From positions 141,593 to 205,592 of the forward strand of contig NZ_JACXXE010000007.1 of assembly GCF_014764715.1 (NCBI RefSeq): a stretch of DNA of 64,000 nucleotides, in the 5' to 3' direction. The notes under the pieces are model-generated. The model worked only from the letters and a program-made list of their open reading frames with translations. It was not told the DNA's origin and did not search any database. Origin of the DNA: Bacillus crepusculi. Lineage in GTDB: Bacteria; Bacillota; Bacilli; Bacillales; Bacillaceae. A program made the position numbers and the translations under genes. Of this stretch, positions 37,222 through 46,461 are shown piece by piece; position 1 is the stretch's first letter, and the number at the start of each line of letters is the position of its first letter.

Positions 37222-37411
37222 CTTATTCACTCTCTTTCACTTAGTAAATACACAGTATGAGGGTCCCCATGCTGCATGAAATCATTCTGCCTTCTATTAT
37301 ACATGAAGCAGTCAAGAGGATAGAAGTAAGTGAACTGAAATGAAGAAAATTCCTTAGCTGATATACCCAAGCTGTTTTGTCCCAGTTAATGAGTTAACAA
37401 AAAACAATAAA

Positions 37412-37440
37412 AAATAACCTCACAACAAATGAGGTTATTT
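37412..37440 (-). terminator. terminator of yfkC
   Basis: Perfect arms AAATAACCTCA and TGAGGTTATTT around a 7-base loop, T tract following on the minus strand. The yfkC stop codon lies in the arm. Confidence 0.88.
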
Positions 37441-38271
37441 TGCAGGCTGTGGATATATGACTTCCTCGAGCAATTTCACATCGTGTTCATGAAGTTGTTT
37501 GATCATTTCTTTTCGCACAGCGAGGGCAGCTTCGAAGTATTTCTCATCCTCGACCATTCCTTTCACTGTGATCTCAATCCCGCGGTTCAGCTTATTGAGA
37601 CCCATAATTCCATGAACCTGAAAGGGTTCAATGGCGTTTTGAAATTCATCTTTTTTGAGAAAATCATAATGCATTTGATTTAAATGGTCACATGCTGATT
37701 CGAGTGCTTGAAAGGCGATGTCTGGATTTTGATTTGCACTAATTAACACAGACTCCGTAATCCGCATGTAGTGCATATTGTAGTTCTGAATTTGCCGGAT
37801 ATCTCCGTTAGAAATCGTTAACAGCTTGCCGCTCCATTCTCTAATTTGCAGAGAGCGGAGACCAATTTCTTCAATGGTTCCATTAAAGAGGTTATTGACC
37901 GTTACATAATCCCCTTTATGAATCTGTCGTTCATAAATGAGGAAAATCCCTGCTAAAATATCGCGAATGAGTGTCTGGGCGCCAAAACCGATGACGATCC
38001 CAGCAACACCAGCACCCGCAAGAATTTTCCCGAAATCATGAAAGAAAAGAGAAATGACATATAGCACAAAGCAAATTGAAGCAGTGTATTTTGTGACAGA
38101 TTTGACCAAGCTCTCGATCGTTTTCTTCTTCTTATCTTCAATAAATTCTGTTCGTTTAAAGAAAATTTGAAGGGCTTTGTTAATCATAAAGACGGCAAGC
38201 CAAAGAATGAGTCCAACTAGGAGAATTTCAATGTATTTATTTTGGAGCACTGTCAGAAATGTATCGTCCAT
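37435..38271 (-). CDS. yfkC: MscS-family mechanosensitive channel YfkC
   Basis: A 278-residue small-conductance mechanosensitive channel. Two or three helices precede the pore-lining segment GKILAGAGVAGIVIGFGAQ, followed by the beta-domain signature LIYERQIHKGDYV and a cytoplasmic C-domain. It opens under osmotic downshock to release solutes. It starts seven bases beyond the stop of the radical SAM gene on the same strand, so the two form an operon, as in B. subtilis. Confidence 0.93.
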   Translation of the reverse strand: MDDTFLTVLQNKYIEILLVGLILWLAVFMINKALQIFFKRTEFIEDKKKKTIESLVKSVTKYTASICFVLYVISLFFHDFGKILAGAGVAGIVIGFGAQTLIRDILAGIFLIYERQIHKGDYVTVNNLFNGTIEEIGLRSLQIREWSGKLLTISNGDIRQIQNYNMHYMRITESVLISANQNPDIAFQALESACDHLNQMHYDFLKKDEFQNAIEPFQVHGIMGLNKLNRGIEITVKGMVEDEKYFEAALAVRKEMIKQLHEHDVKLLEEVIYPQPAK

Positions 38272-38278
38272 CTATCGG

Positions 38279-39400
38279 TTACCCCCTGGCTGTACGAGAA
38301 GTAAAATCAACATCTTGATAATAGCTGTTTTTCACAAGAACATTCGGACCAAGGCATTGCACGCTTGGACAATGACAATTCAGTTCTTTCGCCAATTTTG
38401 TGTCCATCCAGCGTGTGTAAGCTGATTGCAATGTATCGGTTTCAATATTTCCAAGCGGCGGTGTATCGCCAAAGTCTGTCACAATAATATTCCCATCAAA
38501 AATATTCACATTCAACCGTGAGCGGCCATCAGGATCATTTCGTACCGTGACATTTTTCTCCTGGCGCAGCCGCTCGAGGAGGCGCTGATCCTCTTCATCT
38601 GTGCTACATGAATAAAATGGCAAGGTGCCAAACAGCATCCATGTGTTTTGATCACGAATATCAAGCAACTGATGAATCGCATCACGCATTTGCGGAAGCG
38701 TTAATGATTCAAGGGCGCTGGCGAAATCACTTGGGTACATCGGGTGAACTTCGTGGCGCTGGCATTTCATCTCGTCCACGATTTGACGATGGATGTGTTC
38801 AATATATGGAAGCGTGCGCTTATTGAGCATGGTTTCAGCGGATACTGTGACGCCTGCTTTGACAAGTGCCTGACTATTTTCAATCATGCGGTTAAATAAT
38901 TTCTCGCGCTGCTCAAAGGTTGGTTTTCTATCCATCATCGCAAAGCCGACCGTTGCAAACTCTTCGACAGTGCCCCAGTTATGCGAAATGTGAAGAACAT
39001 CTAAGTATGGAATAATCTCTTCATATCGCGCCAAATCAAGGGTTAAGTTTGAATTGATTTGTGTACGGACGCCGCGTTCATGGGCATACTTTAATAAAGG
39101 TACGACATATTCCCGCACGGATTTAAGAGAAAGCATCGGCTCTCCGCCTGTGATGCTAAGGGAACGCAGGAGCGGTACTTCATCTAAACGGCGAAGCAGC
39201 AGATCAAGCGGCAGTGCATTCGGGTCTTTAGGCTGCAACGTATAGCCGACCGCACAGTGCTCACATCTCATGTTACATAAAGTCGTTGTCGTCAATTCAA
39301 TATTTGTCAGCTTCATCTCTCCGTAATCCTGCACATCGAGATAGGCTTCCCAAGGGTCATATGCAGGTGTAATCGGACGAAGTGCTGTTTTTTGGTTCAT
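38279..39400 (-). CDS. yfkAB: radical SAM protein YfkAB
   Basis: A 373-residue radical SAM enzyme. The 4Fe-4S cluster motif is C42-X3-C46-X2-C49 (LCNMRCEHCAVGY), followed by the SAM-binding SITGGEPMLS. C-terminal cysteines (CHCPSVQC) suggest a second cluster, in a SPASM/twitch-like way. Reaction unknown. The ATG at 39400 follows AAAAGGAGAT; 26 further in-frame upstream codons are not needed. In older B. subtilis annotation the gene was split into yfkA and yfkB; here it is one frame. Operon with yfkC. Confidence 0.9.
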   Translation of the reverse strand: MNQKTALRPITPAYDPWEAYLDVQDYGEMKLTNIELTTTTLCNMRCEHCAVGYTLQPKDPNALPLDLLLRRLDEVPLLRSLSITGGEPMLSLKSVREYVVPLLKYAHERGVRTQINSNLTLDLARYEEIIPYLDVLHISHNWGTVEEFATVGFAMMDRKPTFEQREKLFNRMIENSQALVKAGVTVSAETMLNKRTLPYIEHIHRQIVDEMKCQRHEVHPMYPSDFASALESLTLPQMRDAIHQLLDIRDQNTWMLFGTLPFYSCSTDEEDQRLLERLRQEKNVTVRNDPDGRSRLNVNIFDGNIIVTDFGDTPPLGNIETDTLQSAYTRWMDTKLAKELNCHCPSVQCLGPNVLVKNSYYQDVDFTSRTARG

Positions 39401-39548
39401 GGTATCTATCTCCTTTTCATTCGGGTAAACGTAGACCCGCCAACAGTTAATTTTAAGCCCCATGACCGTTATACGCAAGAGGGGAGCACAATTGATTTAC
39501 AAGGGAAAAAAAGATAAGCTATAAACAAATGCTAAAGGGAGTGTATCA

Positions 39549-39740
39549 ATGGGCAAGGCAGCAGACAGCAAAGAGCAGCAGGTTGATTATTTAAAAAACC
39601 GATTAGATATGTTTATGAATGTGATTGATTCATTAGATCCTGAATCAACAGACGTTGAGGATATAGACAGACTGATCCAGATGATTGATGACCTAGAAGC
39701 GAAGTATGAACGGTTTAAAAGCGATTGGAAGGAAGAGTAG
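39549..39740 (+). CDS. yfjT: SE1561-family small protein YfjT
   Basis: A 63-residue acidic helical protein (NRLDMFMNVIDSLDPE, DLEAKYERFKSDW), length and pattern of the SE1561 family; YfjT in B. subtilis. Probably a coiled-coil dimer. Function unknown. AAAGGGAG precedes the ATG. A GC-rich terminator follows, then pdaA. Confidence 0.85.
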   Translation: MGKAADSKEQQVDYLKNRLDMFMNVIDSLDPESTDVEDIDRLIQMIDDLEAKYERFKSDWKEE

Positions 39741-39763
39741 CTCGCGCGGATGCGGGCTTTTTT
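39739..39763 (+). terminator. terminator of yfjT
   Basis: AGCTCGC and GCGGGCT (one wobble pair) around a 6-base loop, then T residues; the stop codon overlaps the left arm. Confidence 0.75.
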
Positions 39764-39787
39764 CTTTAAATTGGCAGGTCAAAAAGC

Positions 39788-39817
39788 GTATGAGTACCCG
39801 GTATATTCTGCACAATA
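39788..39817 (+). promoter_or_regulatory. SigG-type promoter of pdaA
   Basis: GTATG (39788-39792), 18 bases, CACAATA (39811-39817) matches the forespore sigma-G pattern gHATR-N18-CATWMTA with one mismatch, 25 bases before the start codon. Forespore expression of pdaA is known in B. subtilis. Confidence 0.7.
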
Positions 39818-39841
39818 GAAGAAAAACCGGGAAGTGACGTA

Positions 39842-40633
39842 ATGAAAAAATACATGCTGATCTGTTTATGTGCACTTTTTGTATCAATGCCTCTTTCAAA
39901 AGTGGAAGCGGTGTCTAATCAGCCCATCCACTGGGGATTTGCGAAAAGCAAACAGCACAAGCCAGCAGATGCCGGCAAAGAACTGACGACACTCTTAAAG
40001 AAATATGATGCTTTCTATTTAGGAAACACGAAAAAGAAAGAGATTTATTTTACCTTTGATAATGGCTATGAAAATGGGTACACACCCAAAATCTTAGACG
40101 TGCTGAAAAAGCACCAAGTACCAGGTACCTTTTTTGTGACCGGGCACTTCGTAAAGGACCAGCCCAAGCTCATTAAACGTATGGCAGAGGAAGGTCATAT
40201 TATTGGCAACCATTCCTATCACCATCCAGATTTAACAACAAAGAGTACGAAAGAAATCAAAGAAGAGCTGGATCGTGTCAATGAAGCGGTATACAAAATT
40301 ACAGGAAAACAAGATAACCTCTATCTTCGTCCGCCGCGCGGGGTGTTCAGTGAAAAAGTACTAAAGGAAACGAAACAGCTCGGCTACCAAACCGTTTTTT
40401 GGTCAGTGGCGTTTGTAGATTGGCACATTCATCATCAAAAAGGAAAACAGTACGCCTACGATCAAATGATGAAGCAGGCGCATCCAGGTGCCATTTACTT
40501 ACTTCATACCGTCTCAAGAGACAATGCCGAGGCACTGGATGATGCCATTACCGCTCTGAAAAAACAAGGATATTCCTTTAAAAGCCTAGACGATCTCATG
40601 CTTGAAAAAGTATGGCATCTCCCGCAGCTATAG
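39842..40633 (+). CDS. pdaA: N-acetylmuramic acid deacetylase PdaA (spore cortex)
   Basis: A 263-residue exported polysaccharide deacetylase (CE4/NodB fold). Signal peptide at 1-23. Catalytic elements: D73 (FTFDNGYENGYT), metal histidines H124 and H128 (HSYHHPDL), RPPRG at 163-167, and the closing LLHT. It removes the acetyl group of muramic acid so that muramic delta-lactam forms in spore cortex, required for germination. A SigG-type promoter just upstream fits forespore expression. Equivalent to B. subtilis YfjS. Confidence 0.95.
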   Translation: MKKYMLICLCALFVSMPLSKVEAVSNQPIHWGFAKSKQHKPADAGKELTTLLKKYDAFYLGNTKKKEIYFTFDNGYENGYTPKILDVLKKHQVPGTFFVTGHFVKDQPKLIKRMAEEGHIIGNHSYHHPDLTTKSTKEIKEELDRVNEAVYKITGKQDNLYLRPPRGVFSEKVLKETKQLGYQTVFWSVAFVDWHIHHQKGKQYAYDQMMKQAHPGAIYLLHTVSRDNAEALDDAITALKKQGYSFKSLDDLMLEKVWHLPQL

Positions 40634-40636
40634 GAA

Positions 40637-40666
40637 AAAAGCTTGCAGAAGACCTGCAGGCTTTTT
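40637..40666 (+). terminator. terminator of pdaA
   Basis: AAAGCTTGCAG and CTGCAGGCTTT pair with one mismatch, followed by T residues. Confidence 0.8.
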
Positions 40667-40672
40667 GATTTA

Positions 40673-41632
40673 CTATTTAAAAATCCGAAACCACCCTTTA
40701 TGCTTAAACCACAAAAGCATCCCTGTGACGAGCAGACCCATGAAAATCAGCACGCCAAAATAGCCATATTTCCAGTGTAATTCGGGCATGTTATCAAAGT
40801 TCATTCCGTACACCCCAACAATAAAGGTTAGTGGAATAAAAATGGTCGACACAATGGTCAGTGTCATCATGATCGCATTCATTCGGTTAGAATTCAGCGT
40901 CTGAAAGCTGTCTCTTAAATCTGCTGTCATATCCCGATTCGACTCGACGATCTCGGTTAGTTTTAAAAGATGATCATAAATATCATTAAAATACGCTTGC
41001 CGGTTCGTATTGCTTTTCATCATATTCGTGTTCACAATACGATATAAAAGGTCCCTCATCGGAATAATCGTTCTTCGAAGCTTGAGCAAATCTGATCGAA
41101 TACCGAACACTTCGTTCATCAATGTTCCATACGTTTTATGACCTTCTTCGTCCTCGATTTCATTCAGCCTGTCCTCAATTTGATAAACAATGGGGAAATA
41201 ATCGTCGACGAGCTGATCAATCAGCATGTAGGCGATATGCTCAGGGCCGCTATGTTTGGCTTTATCAGACCCTTTGAGCTTTCGAATGACACGGTCAATG
41301 TATGGTGCTTCCTTCAAATGAAAGGTCACGATATAATTTTCACCAACAAACAGATCGACTTCCTCATAACGAAGTGTTTTTTGATTAAGGGCATGAAGCA
41401 CAAAAAATAAATAACCTTCATAAAAATCAAGCTTTGGCCGCTGTAAATAATGAAAGCAATCTTCAATCGCAAGCGGATGGAACTGAAAAAATTCCTTCAA
41501 AAGCGCTGCTTCCTTTTCCGTTGGCGCATAAAAATCAATCCAATACCAGGCGATATCGGGGCTTGAAAGCTGCTGCAATGTTGCATGTTCAATCAAGTCG
41601 CCGTTTTTTGTCACTGCAAGTTTTTTCAGCAT
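40673..41632 (-). CDS. yfjQ: CorA-family magnesium transporter YfjQ
   Basis: A 319-residue CorA-type divalent cation channel. A large cytoplasmic N-domain with a long stalk helix is followed by two C-terminal membrane helices carrying the selectivity signature YGMNFDNMPE and the basic end KHKGWFRIFK. It imports Mg2+ (or Co2+/Ni2+). The ATG at 41632 has GGAGG seven bases upstream; an in-frame GTG at 41638 is too close to that site. Convergent with pdaA, as in B. subtilis. Confidence 0.94.
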   Translation of the reverse strand: MLKKLAVTKNGDLIEHATLQQLSSPDIAWYWIDFYAPTEKEAALLKEFFQFHPLAIEDCFHYLQRPKLDFYEGYLFFVLHALNQKTLRYEEVDLFVGENYIVTFHLKEAPYIDRVIRKLKGSDKAKHSGPEHIAYMLIDQLVDDYFPIVYQIEDRLNEIEDEEGHKTYGTLMNEVFGIRSDLLKLRRTIIPMRDLLYRIVNTNMMKSNTNRQAYFNDIYDHLLKLTEIVESNRDMTADLRDSFQTLNSNRMNAIMMTLTIVSTIFIPLTFIVGVYGMNFDNMPELHWKYGYFGVLIFMGLLVTGMLLWFKHKGWFRIFK

Positions 41633-41696
41633 GTGCACCCCTCCAGACTTGCATTATATCATGAAGCAGCAGCGGTGAACTTATACGTTTTTCCAT

Positions 41697-41727
41697 AAAA
41701 AAGCCGATCTCATTTGCTGAGATCGGT
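41697..41727 (-). terminator. terminator of yvgO
   Basis: On the minus strand CCGATCTCA and TGAGATCGG pair perfectly around a 5-base loop, followed by six T. Confidence 0.88.
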
Positions 41728-41764
41728 CCAATGTGCGTGTATGATTGATGAATAAAACCGAGAA

Positions 41765-42271
41765 TTAAGGACGACGGAAGTTTACGAAACCACCGTTACG
41801 GTCGAACCAGCCTCTAAATGCCCAGTTGATGTAGCCGCCGTCACCTTTGTTTGTGAAAGATCCATTTTCAAATACCCAAACTCCGTACGTAATGCTTCCG
41901 TATTTGACAGTAGCAAACGTTTTAACACCGTTGAAACGAGTCTCATAGCCTTGGCTTAGGTTAAATACCATGACATTGTATTTTGCGCCAGCAGCATAGA
42001 AAGCAGACTCCATTAATCCTTTGACAAAGCCTTCACGGTTTGTGTTTGCGTTTGCAGCATTAATTAATGCATTTGCAATTCCAAGAACGTCAAAGTTAAT
42101 GTTAACATTTGTCGCATTTGTCGTTGCTTTACCTTCAGCAGCTTTGTTTAGAACAGTTTGCTGTAAAGTAGTTGAAACTGGAGCAGTCTTTTGCTCAGCA
42201 GCGTCAGCGAATACTGGTAGTGTCGAAGAAACAGCAGTGGCAAGGGCAACAGAAAGAATCGTTTTTTTCAT
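41765..42271 (-). CDS. yvgO: secreted stress protein YvgO
   Basis: A 168-residue exported protein with signal peptide (1-24, cleavage after ADAA). The mature part has the YvgO pattern: NFDVLGIANALINA, NREGFVKGLMES, KYNVMVFNLSQGYE and C-terminal NKGDGGYINWAFRGWFDR. YvgO is a SigB-controlled secreted protein in B. subtilis, and a YvgO-type protein from another Bacillus has been reported to have antifungal activity; activity here is inference. Strong GGAG site. A weak SigB-like GTTTCA-N13-GGAAGA lies upstream (42329-42305, minus). In B. subtilis yvgO lies elsewhere. Confidence 0.88.
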   Translation of the reverse strand: MKKTILSVALATAVSSTLPVFADAAEQKTAPVSTTLQQTVLNKAAEGKATTNATNVNINFDVLGIANALINAANANTNREGFVKGLMESAFYAAGAKYNVMVFNLSQGYETRFNGVKTFATVKYGSITYGVWVFENGSFTNKGDGGYINWAFRGWFDRNGGFVNFRRP

Positions 42272-42706
42272 TGGTCGGATCTCCTTTGTTTTTAAAATTT
42301 TGGGTCTTCCTTTTCGTAAAACGTGAAACTAGGTGAAGCCGGTCATCAATGAGGTAAATATGTTCCTGCAAGATGAAACAAATGATTGCCTAATCCGCTA
42401 ATTCCTTTGTTCACCTCCTTGATATGTCATAATTATACAAATATTTTTAAAATGGAAGATATCACCCATAGGTTCTATTTCTAATTTGAGGTAAATGATC
42501 CTAAAATGTTGAAGGTTGCTGTCGAATTTTAGCTGAATTCGACTAAAAATGTTCATCCAGCCAAAAGGAGAATGACCACAAATAAGGAAGATATAACTGA
42601 TAAATTCTTGTACTCTTTATGTTTAAAAGTATTCAATATAGAGAATGATTCATGCAAAATGAAACAATTGCATCTGCATGTGTTTACAGAAAAGGAGAGG
42701 GAAAAT
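42272..42706. other. 435-base region between yvgO and yfjP
   Basis: Divergent promoter region. It holds a weak SigB-like promoter for yvgO (minus, 42329-42305) and an inverted repeat GTCGAAT-N9-ATTCGAC at 42521-42543. From 42572 the frame of yfjP is already open, and an AAAAGGAGA abuts an ATG there, but the spacing is too short for translation. No separate gene is visible. Confidence 0.5.
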
Positions 42707-43576
42707 ATGTGGAAAAAACAGCTGGTGGTGGACCCGCCATATCACTTCGATCAAGTGCTCAGACGTTTGTCGAGCGATCCATTAAAGGCGGTCGATTTGA
42801 ATAAAAGAGAAATCAAAGTACCAATCAGATATGAACAAAAACCGTACGTTGTCGTCGTTCAAGCCACTGGAACGAAAGAAGCGCCTACGTTCAGGGTGCA
42901 AGCAAACGGTCCTGAGGAACCCCTCATATCTGAGGTGAAGCGGATATTTGGCATGGAGCATCAATTACACGTGGTTCAGGACCATTTTTCTCAAACAAAT
43001 CTTGCACCCATTTTTGAACGTCATATCGGGACACCGCTCATGCTCGATTTTCATTTATATCATTGTTTGATGAAATGCATCATTCATCAGCAGCTTAATC
43101 TTGCGTTTGCTTACGAGCTCACGAAACGGTTTGTCCATACGTATGGTGAGCAAATAGAAGGCGTTTGGTTTGACCCTTTACCAGAAACCATTGCATCCCT
43201 TGAAACAGATGATTTGAGGAAGCTTCAATTCAGTCAACGGAAAGCGGAATATGTCATTGATGTCTCAAAGCGAATAGTGAGCGGCTCCCTTTGTTTAGAG
43301 GAATTACACGATTTAACTGATCTGGAGGTGGAAGAGCGATTGCTTCCGATTAGAGGCATTGGACCTTGGACGGTGCAAAATGTCCTCATGAATGGACTCG
43401 GAAGACCAAATCTCTTTCCGGTGGCAGATATCGGGATTCAAAATGCGATCAAGCGGCACTTTGATCTGCCTGAAAAGCCGACAAAAGAGGAGATGGTAGC
43501 CTTAAGCAAGGAGTGGGAGCCATATTTAAGCTACGCTTCCCTTTATTTATGGAGAAGTATTGAGACAGATAAGTAA
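42707..43576 (+). CDS. yfjP: DNA-3-methyladenine glycosylase YfjP
   Basis: A 289-residue AlkA-type base-excision glycosylase. An N-terminal TBP-like domain (PPYHFDQVLRRLSSDPL) precedes the HhH-GPD domain: hairpin LPIRGIGPWTVQNVLM, then the catalytic aspartate in LFPVADIGIQ. It removes alkylated purines from DNA. The ATG at 42707 follows AAAGGAGAGG and gives the usual length; the frame is open for 45 codons more but without a usable start site. Same place as in B. subtilis, next to yfjO. Confidence 0.92.
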   Translation: MWKKQLVVDPPYHFDQVLRRLSSDPLKAVDLNKREIKVPIRYEQKPYVVVVQATGTKEAPTFRVQANGPEEPLISEVKRIFGMEHQLHVVQDHFSQTNLAPIFERHIGTPLMLDFHLYHCLMKCIIHQQLNLAFAYELTKRFVHTYGEQIEGVWFDPLPETIASLETDDLRKLQFSQRKAEYVIDVSKRIVSGSLCLEELHDLTDLEVEERLLPIRGIGPWTVQNVLMNGLGRPNLFPVADIGIQNAIKRHFDLPEKPTKEEMVALSKEWEPYLSYASLYLWRSIETDK

Positions 43577-43680
43577 ATGAAACGCATTTTCTTTCATTGT
43601 CCAAGTCATGATATACTAATGAGATGGAATCAAATGAAGACAACCTATCAAGGTTTCAGATAGAACGGAGAGAATATAAA

Positions 43681-45066
43681 TTGAAAGAAAAACAGCAAGG
43701 TGCCCTTTTGCAAAAGGGACAGCAGTTTCCGCTTACCATTAAACGCCTTGGCATTAATGGAGAAGGGGTCGGTTATTTTAAAAAGCAAGTGGTCTTTGTC
43801 CCGGGTGCACTTCCAGGTGAGGAAGTAGTAGTTGAAGCAACGAATGTCCAAGCAAAATATGCAGAAGGTACGGTCAGAAAAGTGCGAAAGCGCTCGGAGC
43901 ATCGAGTGAAACCGCCATGCCCAGTATACGAAGAGTGCGGCGGCTGTCAGCTTCAGCATTTGGCGTACGAGCAGCAGCTGAAGGAAAAACGCGATATCGT
44001 CATTCAATCAATGGAACGCCATACAAAGCTATCGGTTGAAAAGCTAGACATTAGACCAACAATCGGTATGGAAGATCCATGGCACTACCGGAATAAAAGT
44101 CAGTTCCAAGTAGGACGGTCTCATAGCGGCGACATCATCGCAGGACTTTATGGGCTGAATTCTCATAAGCTTGTGCCAATCAAGGAATGTATCGTCCAGC
44201 ATCCGAAAACGAACAAAACAACGGGTGTTGTCCGCAAAATTTTAGAGAAATTCGGTGTATCAGTCTACAACGAACGAACAAGAAAAGGCGACGTACGCTC
44301 GATTGTCGTTCGAGTTGGCTTTGAAACAGGTGAAGTACAAGTCGTCCTTGTCACATCGAAGCCTGAGTTTCCAAAGAAAAAAGAAATCGCTGAAGCCATT
44401 CAAAAACGTCTGCCAGAAGTGACGTCGATTATGCACAATATCAATGGTGAAAAAACGTCGGTCATCTTCGGCCATAAAACATCGCACCTAGCTGGCAACA
44501 TGGTCATCCAAGAATTTTTAGGAGACGTTTCCTTTGAACTAAGTGCACGTGCATTCTTCCAATTGAATCCGAAACAGACATTAAAGCTTTACGACGAAGC
44601 AAAAAAAGCGGCTAAGCTGACAGGAAAAGAAAAGCTCGTCGATGCGTATTGCGGTGTTGGGACCATTGGTATGTGGCTTTCAGATGGCGCCAAAGAAGTA
44701 AGAGGAATGGATGTCATCAAAGAATCAATTGATGATGCCAAGAAAAATGCCAAAAAACACGGCATGAAAAACGCAACCTATGTGACAGGAACAGCGGAAC
44801 ATTGGCTACCAAAATGGGTCAAAGAAGGCTTCCGTCCTGACGTCATTGTCGTGGACCCGCCAAGAACAGGCTGCGAGCGCACCTTCTTAGACACCGTCAA
44901 ACAAGTCAAACCAAAACGCTTTGTCTACGTCTCTTGCAACCCATCTACACTAGCAAAAGACCTCGAATACATGTCAAAAGACTACAAAATCGAATACATG
45001 CAGCCAGTGGATATGTTTCCTCATACGGCGCATGTGGAGACCGTTGTATCAATGGTTAGAGTATAA
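43681..45066 (+). CDS. yfjO: RlmD-family 23S rRNA (uracil-C5)-methyltransferase YfjO
   Basis: A 461-residue SAM-dependent m5U methyltransferase. Order: TRAM RNA-binding domain (about 10-70), 4Fe-4S site C80-X5-C86-X2-C89 plus C170, then the methyltransferase domain ([17 protein letters not shown] loop) with catalytic cysteine in [18 protein letters not shown] start at 43681 is chosen: CGGAGAG lies eight bases before it; the ATG at 43624 has no site. B. subtilis has two paralogues, YefA (RlmCD) and YfjO; position points to YfjO, whose exact target uridine is less certain. Confidence 0.9.
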   Translation: MKEKQQGALLQKGQQFPLTIKRLGINGEGVGYFKKQVVFVPGALPGEEVVVEATNVQAKYAEGTVRKVRKRSEHRVKPPCPVYEECGGCQLQHLAYEQQLKEKRDIVIQSMERHTKLSVEKLDIRPTIGMEDPWHYRNKSQFQVGRSHSGDIIAGLYGLNSHKLVPIKECIVQHPKTNKTTGVVRKILEKFGVSVYNERTRKGDVRSIVVRVGFETGEVQVVLVTSKPEFPKKKEIAEAIQKRLPEVTSIMHNINGEKTSVIFGHKTSHLAGNMVIQEFLGDVSFELSARAFFQLNPKQTLKLYDEAKKAAKLTGKEKLVDAYCGVGTIGMWLSDGAKEVRGMDVIKESIDDAKKNAKKHGMKNATYVTGTAEHWLPKWVKEGFRPDVIVVDPPRTGCERTFLDTVKQVKPKRFVYVSCNPSTLAKDLEYMSKDYKIEYMQPVDMFPHTAHVETVVSMVRV

Positions 45067-45088
45067 AAAGTGAAGTGAATAAAGACTG

Positions 45089-45140
45089 TCCGTGATTTGA
45101 ATACTGGTGTCTAGCTAGTAGGATGATCACGGATTTTTTT
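45089..45140 (+). terminator. terminator of yfjO
   Basis: TCCGTGAT and ATCACGGA pair perfectly across a 29-base loop, followed by seven T. The large loop weakens the call. Confidence 0.65.
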
Positions 45141-45202
45141 ATACACTTATCCATAGATATCGAACAGAGTAAACCATACGAATGAAAAAGAGGAGGATAA
45201 CG

Positions 45203-45613
45203 ATGAGCCGATTCGAGAGTCTGAGAAAATACATCCCTATGCTTCAGAAGGACCGTATCGGAGAATGGGTGATCGATCAAGAAAATGATGGCACAGCTGA
45301 ACGCCCAATCCAGATGCCTTTTGTGCATTATTCTGAAACGGTCCAACACATTATCGAAGATATCTATACCTTTGCAGAACAACATCAAGAAATGGAGCTT
45401 ACCCGCTACAGAAAGATCCTCAAAGAAAATGGCATTGAAGGTGGATTGAACGATATCGAGAATGTGGACATCTCAACTTTAAATGCGCAGTGTGTACTGG
45501 CTCTCATCATGGGGGGTGTAAGAGCTGAGCGATTTTGTGATGGTGCGATATTCAATTTCTTTAAAAGCGGAGCCATGTTAAAGTGTCTTGAAAGATTGGA
45601 GTGTTTGGAGTAA
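45203..45613 (+). CDS. DUF6508-type uncharacterised protein
   Basis: A 136-residue soluble protein. The C-terminal RAERFCDGAIFNFFKSGAML is the signature of DUF6508, a family of unknown function. GGAGG seven bases before ATG 45203 fixes the start; an in-frame ATG at 45182 has no site. It is the first gene past the break in B. subtilis gene order and has no visible partner. No catalytic motif stands out. Confidence 0.75.
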   Translation: MSRFESLRKYIPMLQKDRIGEWVIDQENDGTAERPIQMPFVHYSETVQHIIEDIYTFAEQHQEMELTRYRKILKENGIEGGLNDIENVDISTLNAQCVLALIMGGVRAERFCDGAIFNFFKSGAMLKCLERLECLE

Positions 45614-45645
45614 GAGAGGCTTATTACTGTTATTGGAGTGATCAA

Positions 45646-46158
45646 ATGAAAAGTAAAACAGATGTAGCCAACACTTTTCCTCCTTTGAAAATAGAAAAAA
45701 TTGATGAAATATTATTATATGATCTTGATGCAATAAAATTTGATAAAGAAGATGAACGTATAAAATTCATTTTACAAGATCCCTATTGTCCTGATAAACA
45801 TCATATTCACAGTGTGTATGTCATTTATAAGAAGTCTATACTCAATTTACTTGAAGGTAGGATTCGTTCTATTCATAGTCATGAATTCATGAAATGCTAA
45901 GAAAAGGGATCGAACGATTTCTAAAGAAGATATAGAATACGTATTAGAGTTGGCTACAGTTGTGGTTCTTGCAAGTGAAAATAATGGAGTATTGACGAAT
46001 TATTTTTATATTGGAGTCGGAGAAAGGTTAGATCGTTTTTTTAATCTATGCTTAGGTTATTCAACAGATTTACAAAAAAAGAGCATAAAGTAAGTTTGGA
46101 ACGTTTTATGAATGATATGAAAATTGTTGAGCAGATGGGATTGTTAGAAAAATTTTAA
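45646..46158 (+). pseudogene. hypothetical gene broken by two frameshifts
   Basis: Three consecutive reading frames each carry protein-like sequence. The first runs 45646-45900 from an ATG with GGAG at good spacing and ends HSHEFMKC. The second, shifted by one base, runs from about 45893 to 46093 (RTISKEDIEYVLELATVVVL, FYIGVGERLDRFFNLCLGYS). The third runs from about 46072 to 46158 (HKVSLERFMNDMKIVEQMGL). The second shift coincides with a run of seven A (46074-46080). Joined, they would encode about 170 residues. The AT-rich codon use differs from the backbone. I do not recognise the family. Sequencing error is an alternative to true decay. Confidence 0.65.
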
Positions 46159-46180
46159 TGGATAATAGATGTAAGTTTTG

Positions 46181-46297
46181 GCTCGGGTGAAGGGGGGGCT
46201 TGTGTTAAGCTTGACCTCTGTATTGAACCTGATCTGGATCAGTGCTAGTACGGTTTTTGTATTGAGGGAACTACTTATTTCGGGTAGTTCCCTTTTT
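46181..46297 (+). ncRNA. candidate degenerate TPP (THI-box) riboswitch with terminator
   Basis: TTGAACCTGATCTGGAT (46223-46239) is the hallmark of the TPP riboswitch 3' half, and GGGGGGCTTGTG (46193-46204) resembles its 5' GGGGTGCTTG element. The normally invariant CTGAGA after it is altered (TTGACC), and about 15 bases separate CTAG from AGGGAA. The segment ends in a perfect terminator: AGGGAACTAC and GTAGTTCCCT (46265-46293) then T run. No thiamine gene follows. Probably a relic; function doubtful. Confidence 0.45.
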
Positions 46298-46461
46298 GAT
46301 TTGAAGAATGCACCAGCTAAGTTGTTTATTTGCTACAATAGGAGTGAATATCCAAAGGTTGAAGGCATCAATTTTATACTAGCTTTTAGGGGTTAATCAC
46401 AAGTCATCCTAAAAATGATGAATACCAAACAAAAGTACTGCTAGACAGGAGAGAATACATA

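Noticed and set aside
46178..46396. Plus-strand open frame of 72 codons
   Set aside because: It covers the THI-box relic and its terminator hairpin, so the conserved signal is RNA, not protein.
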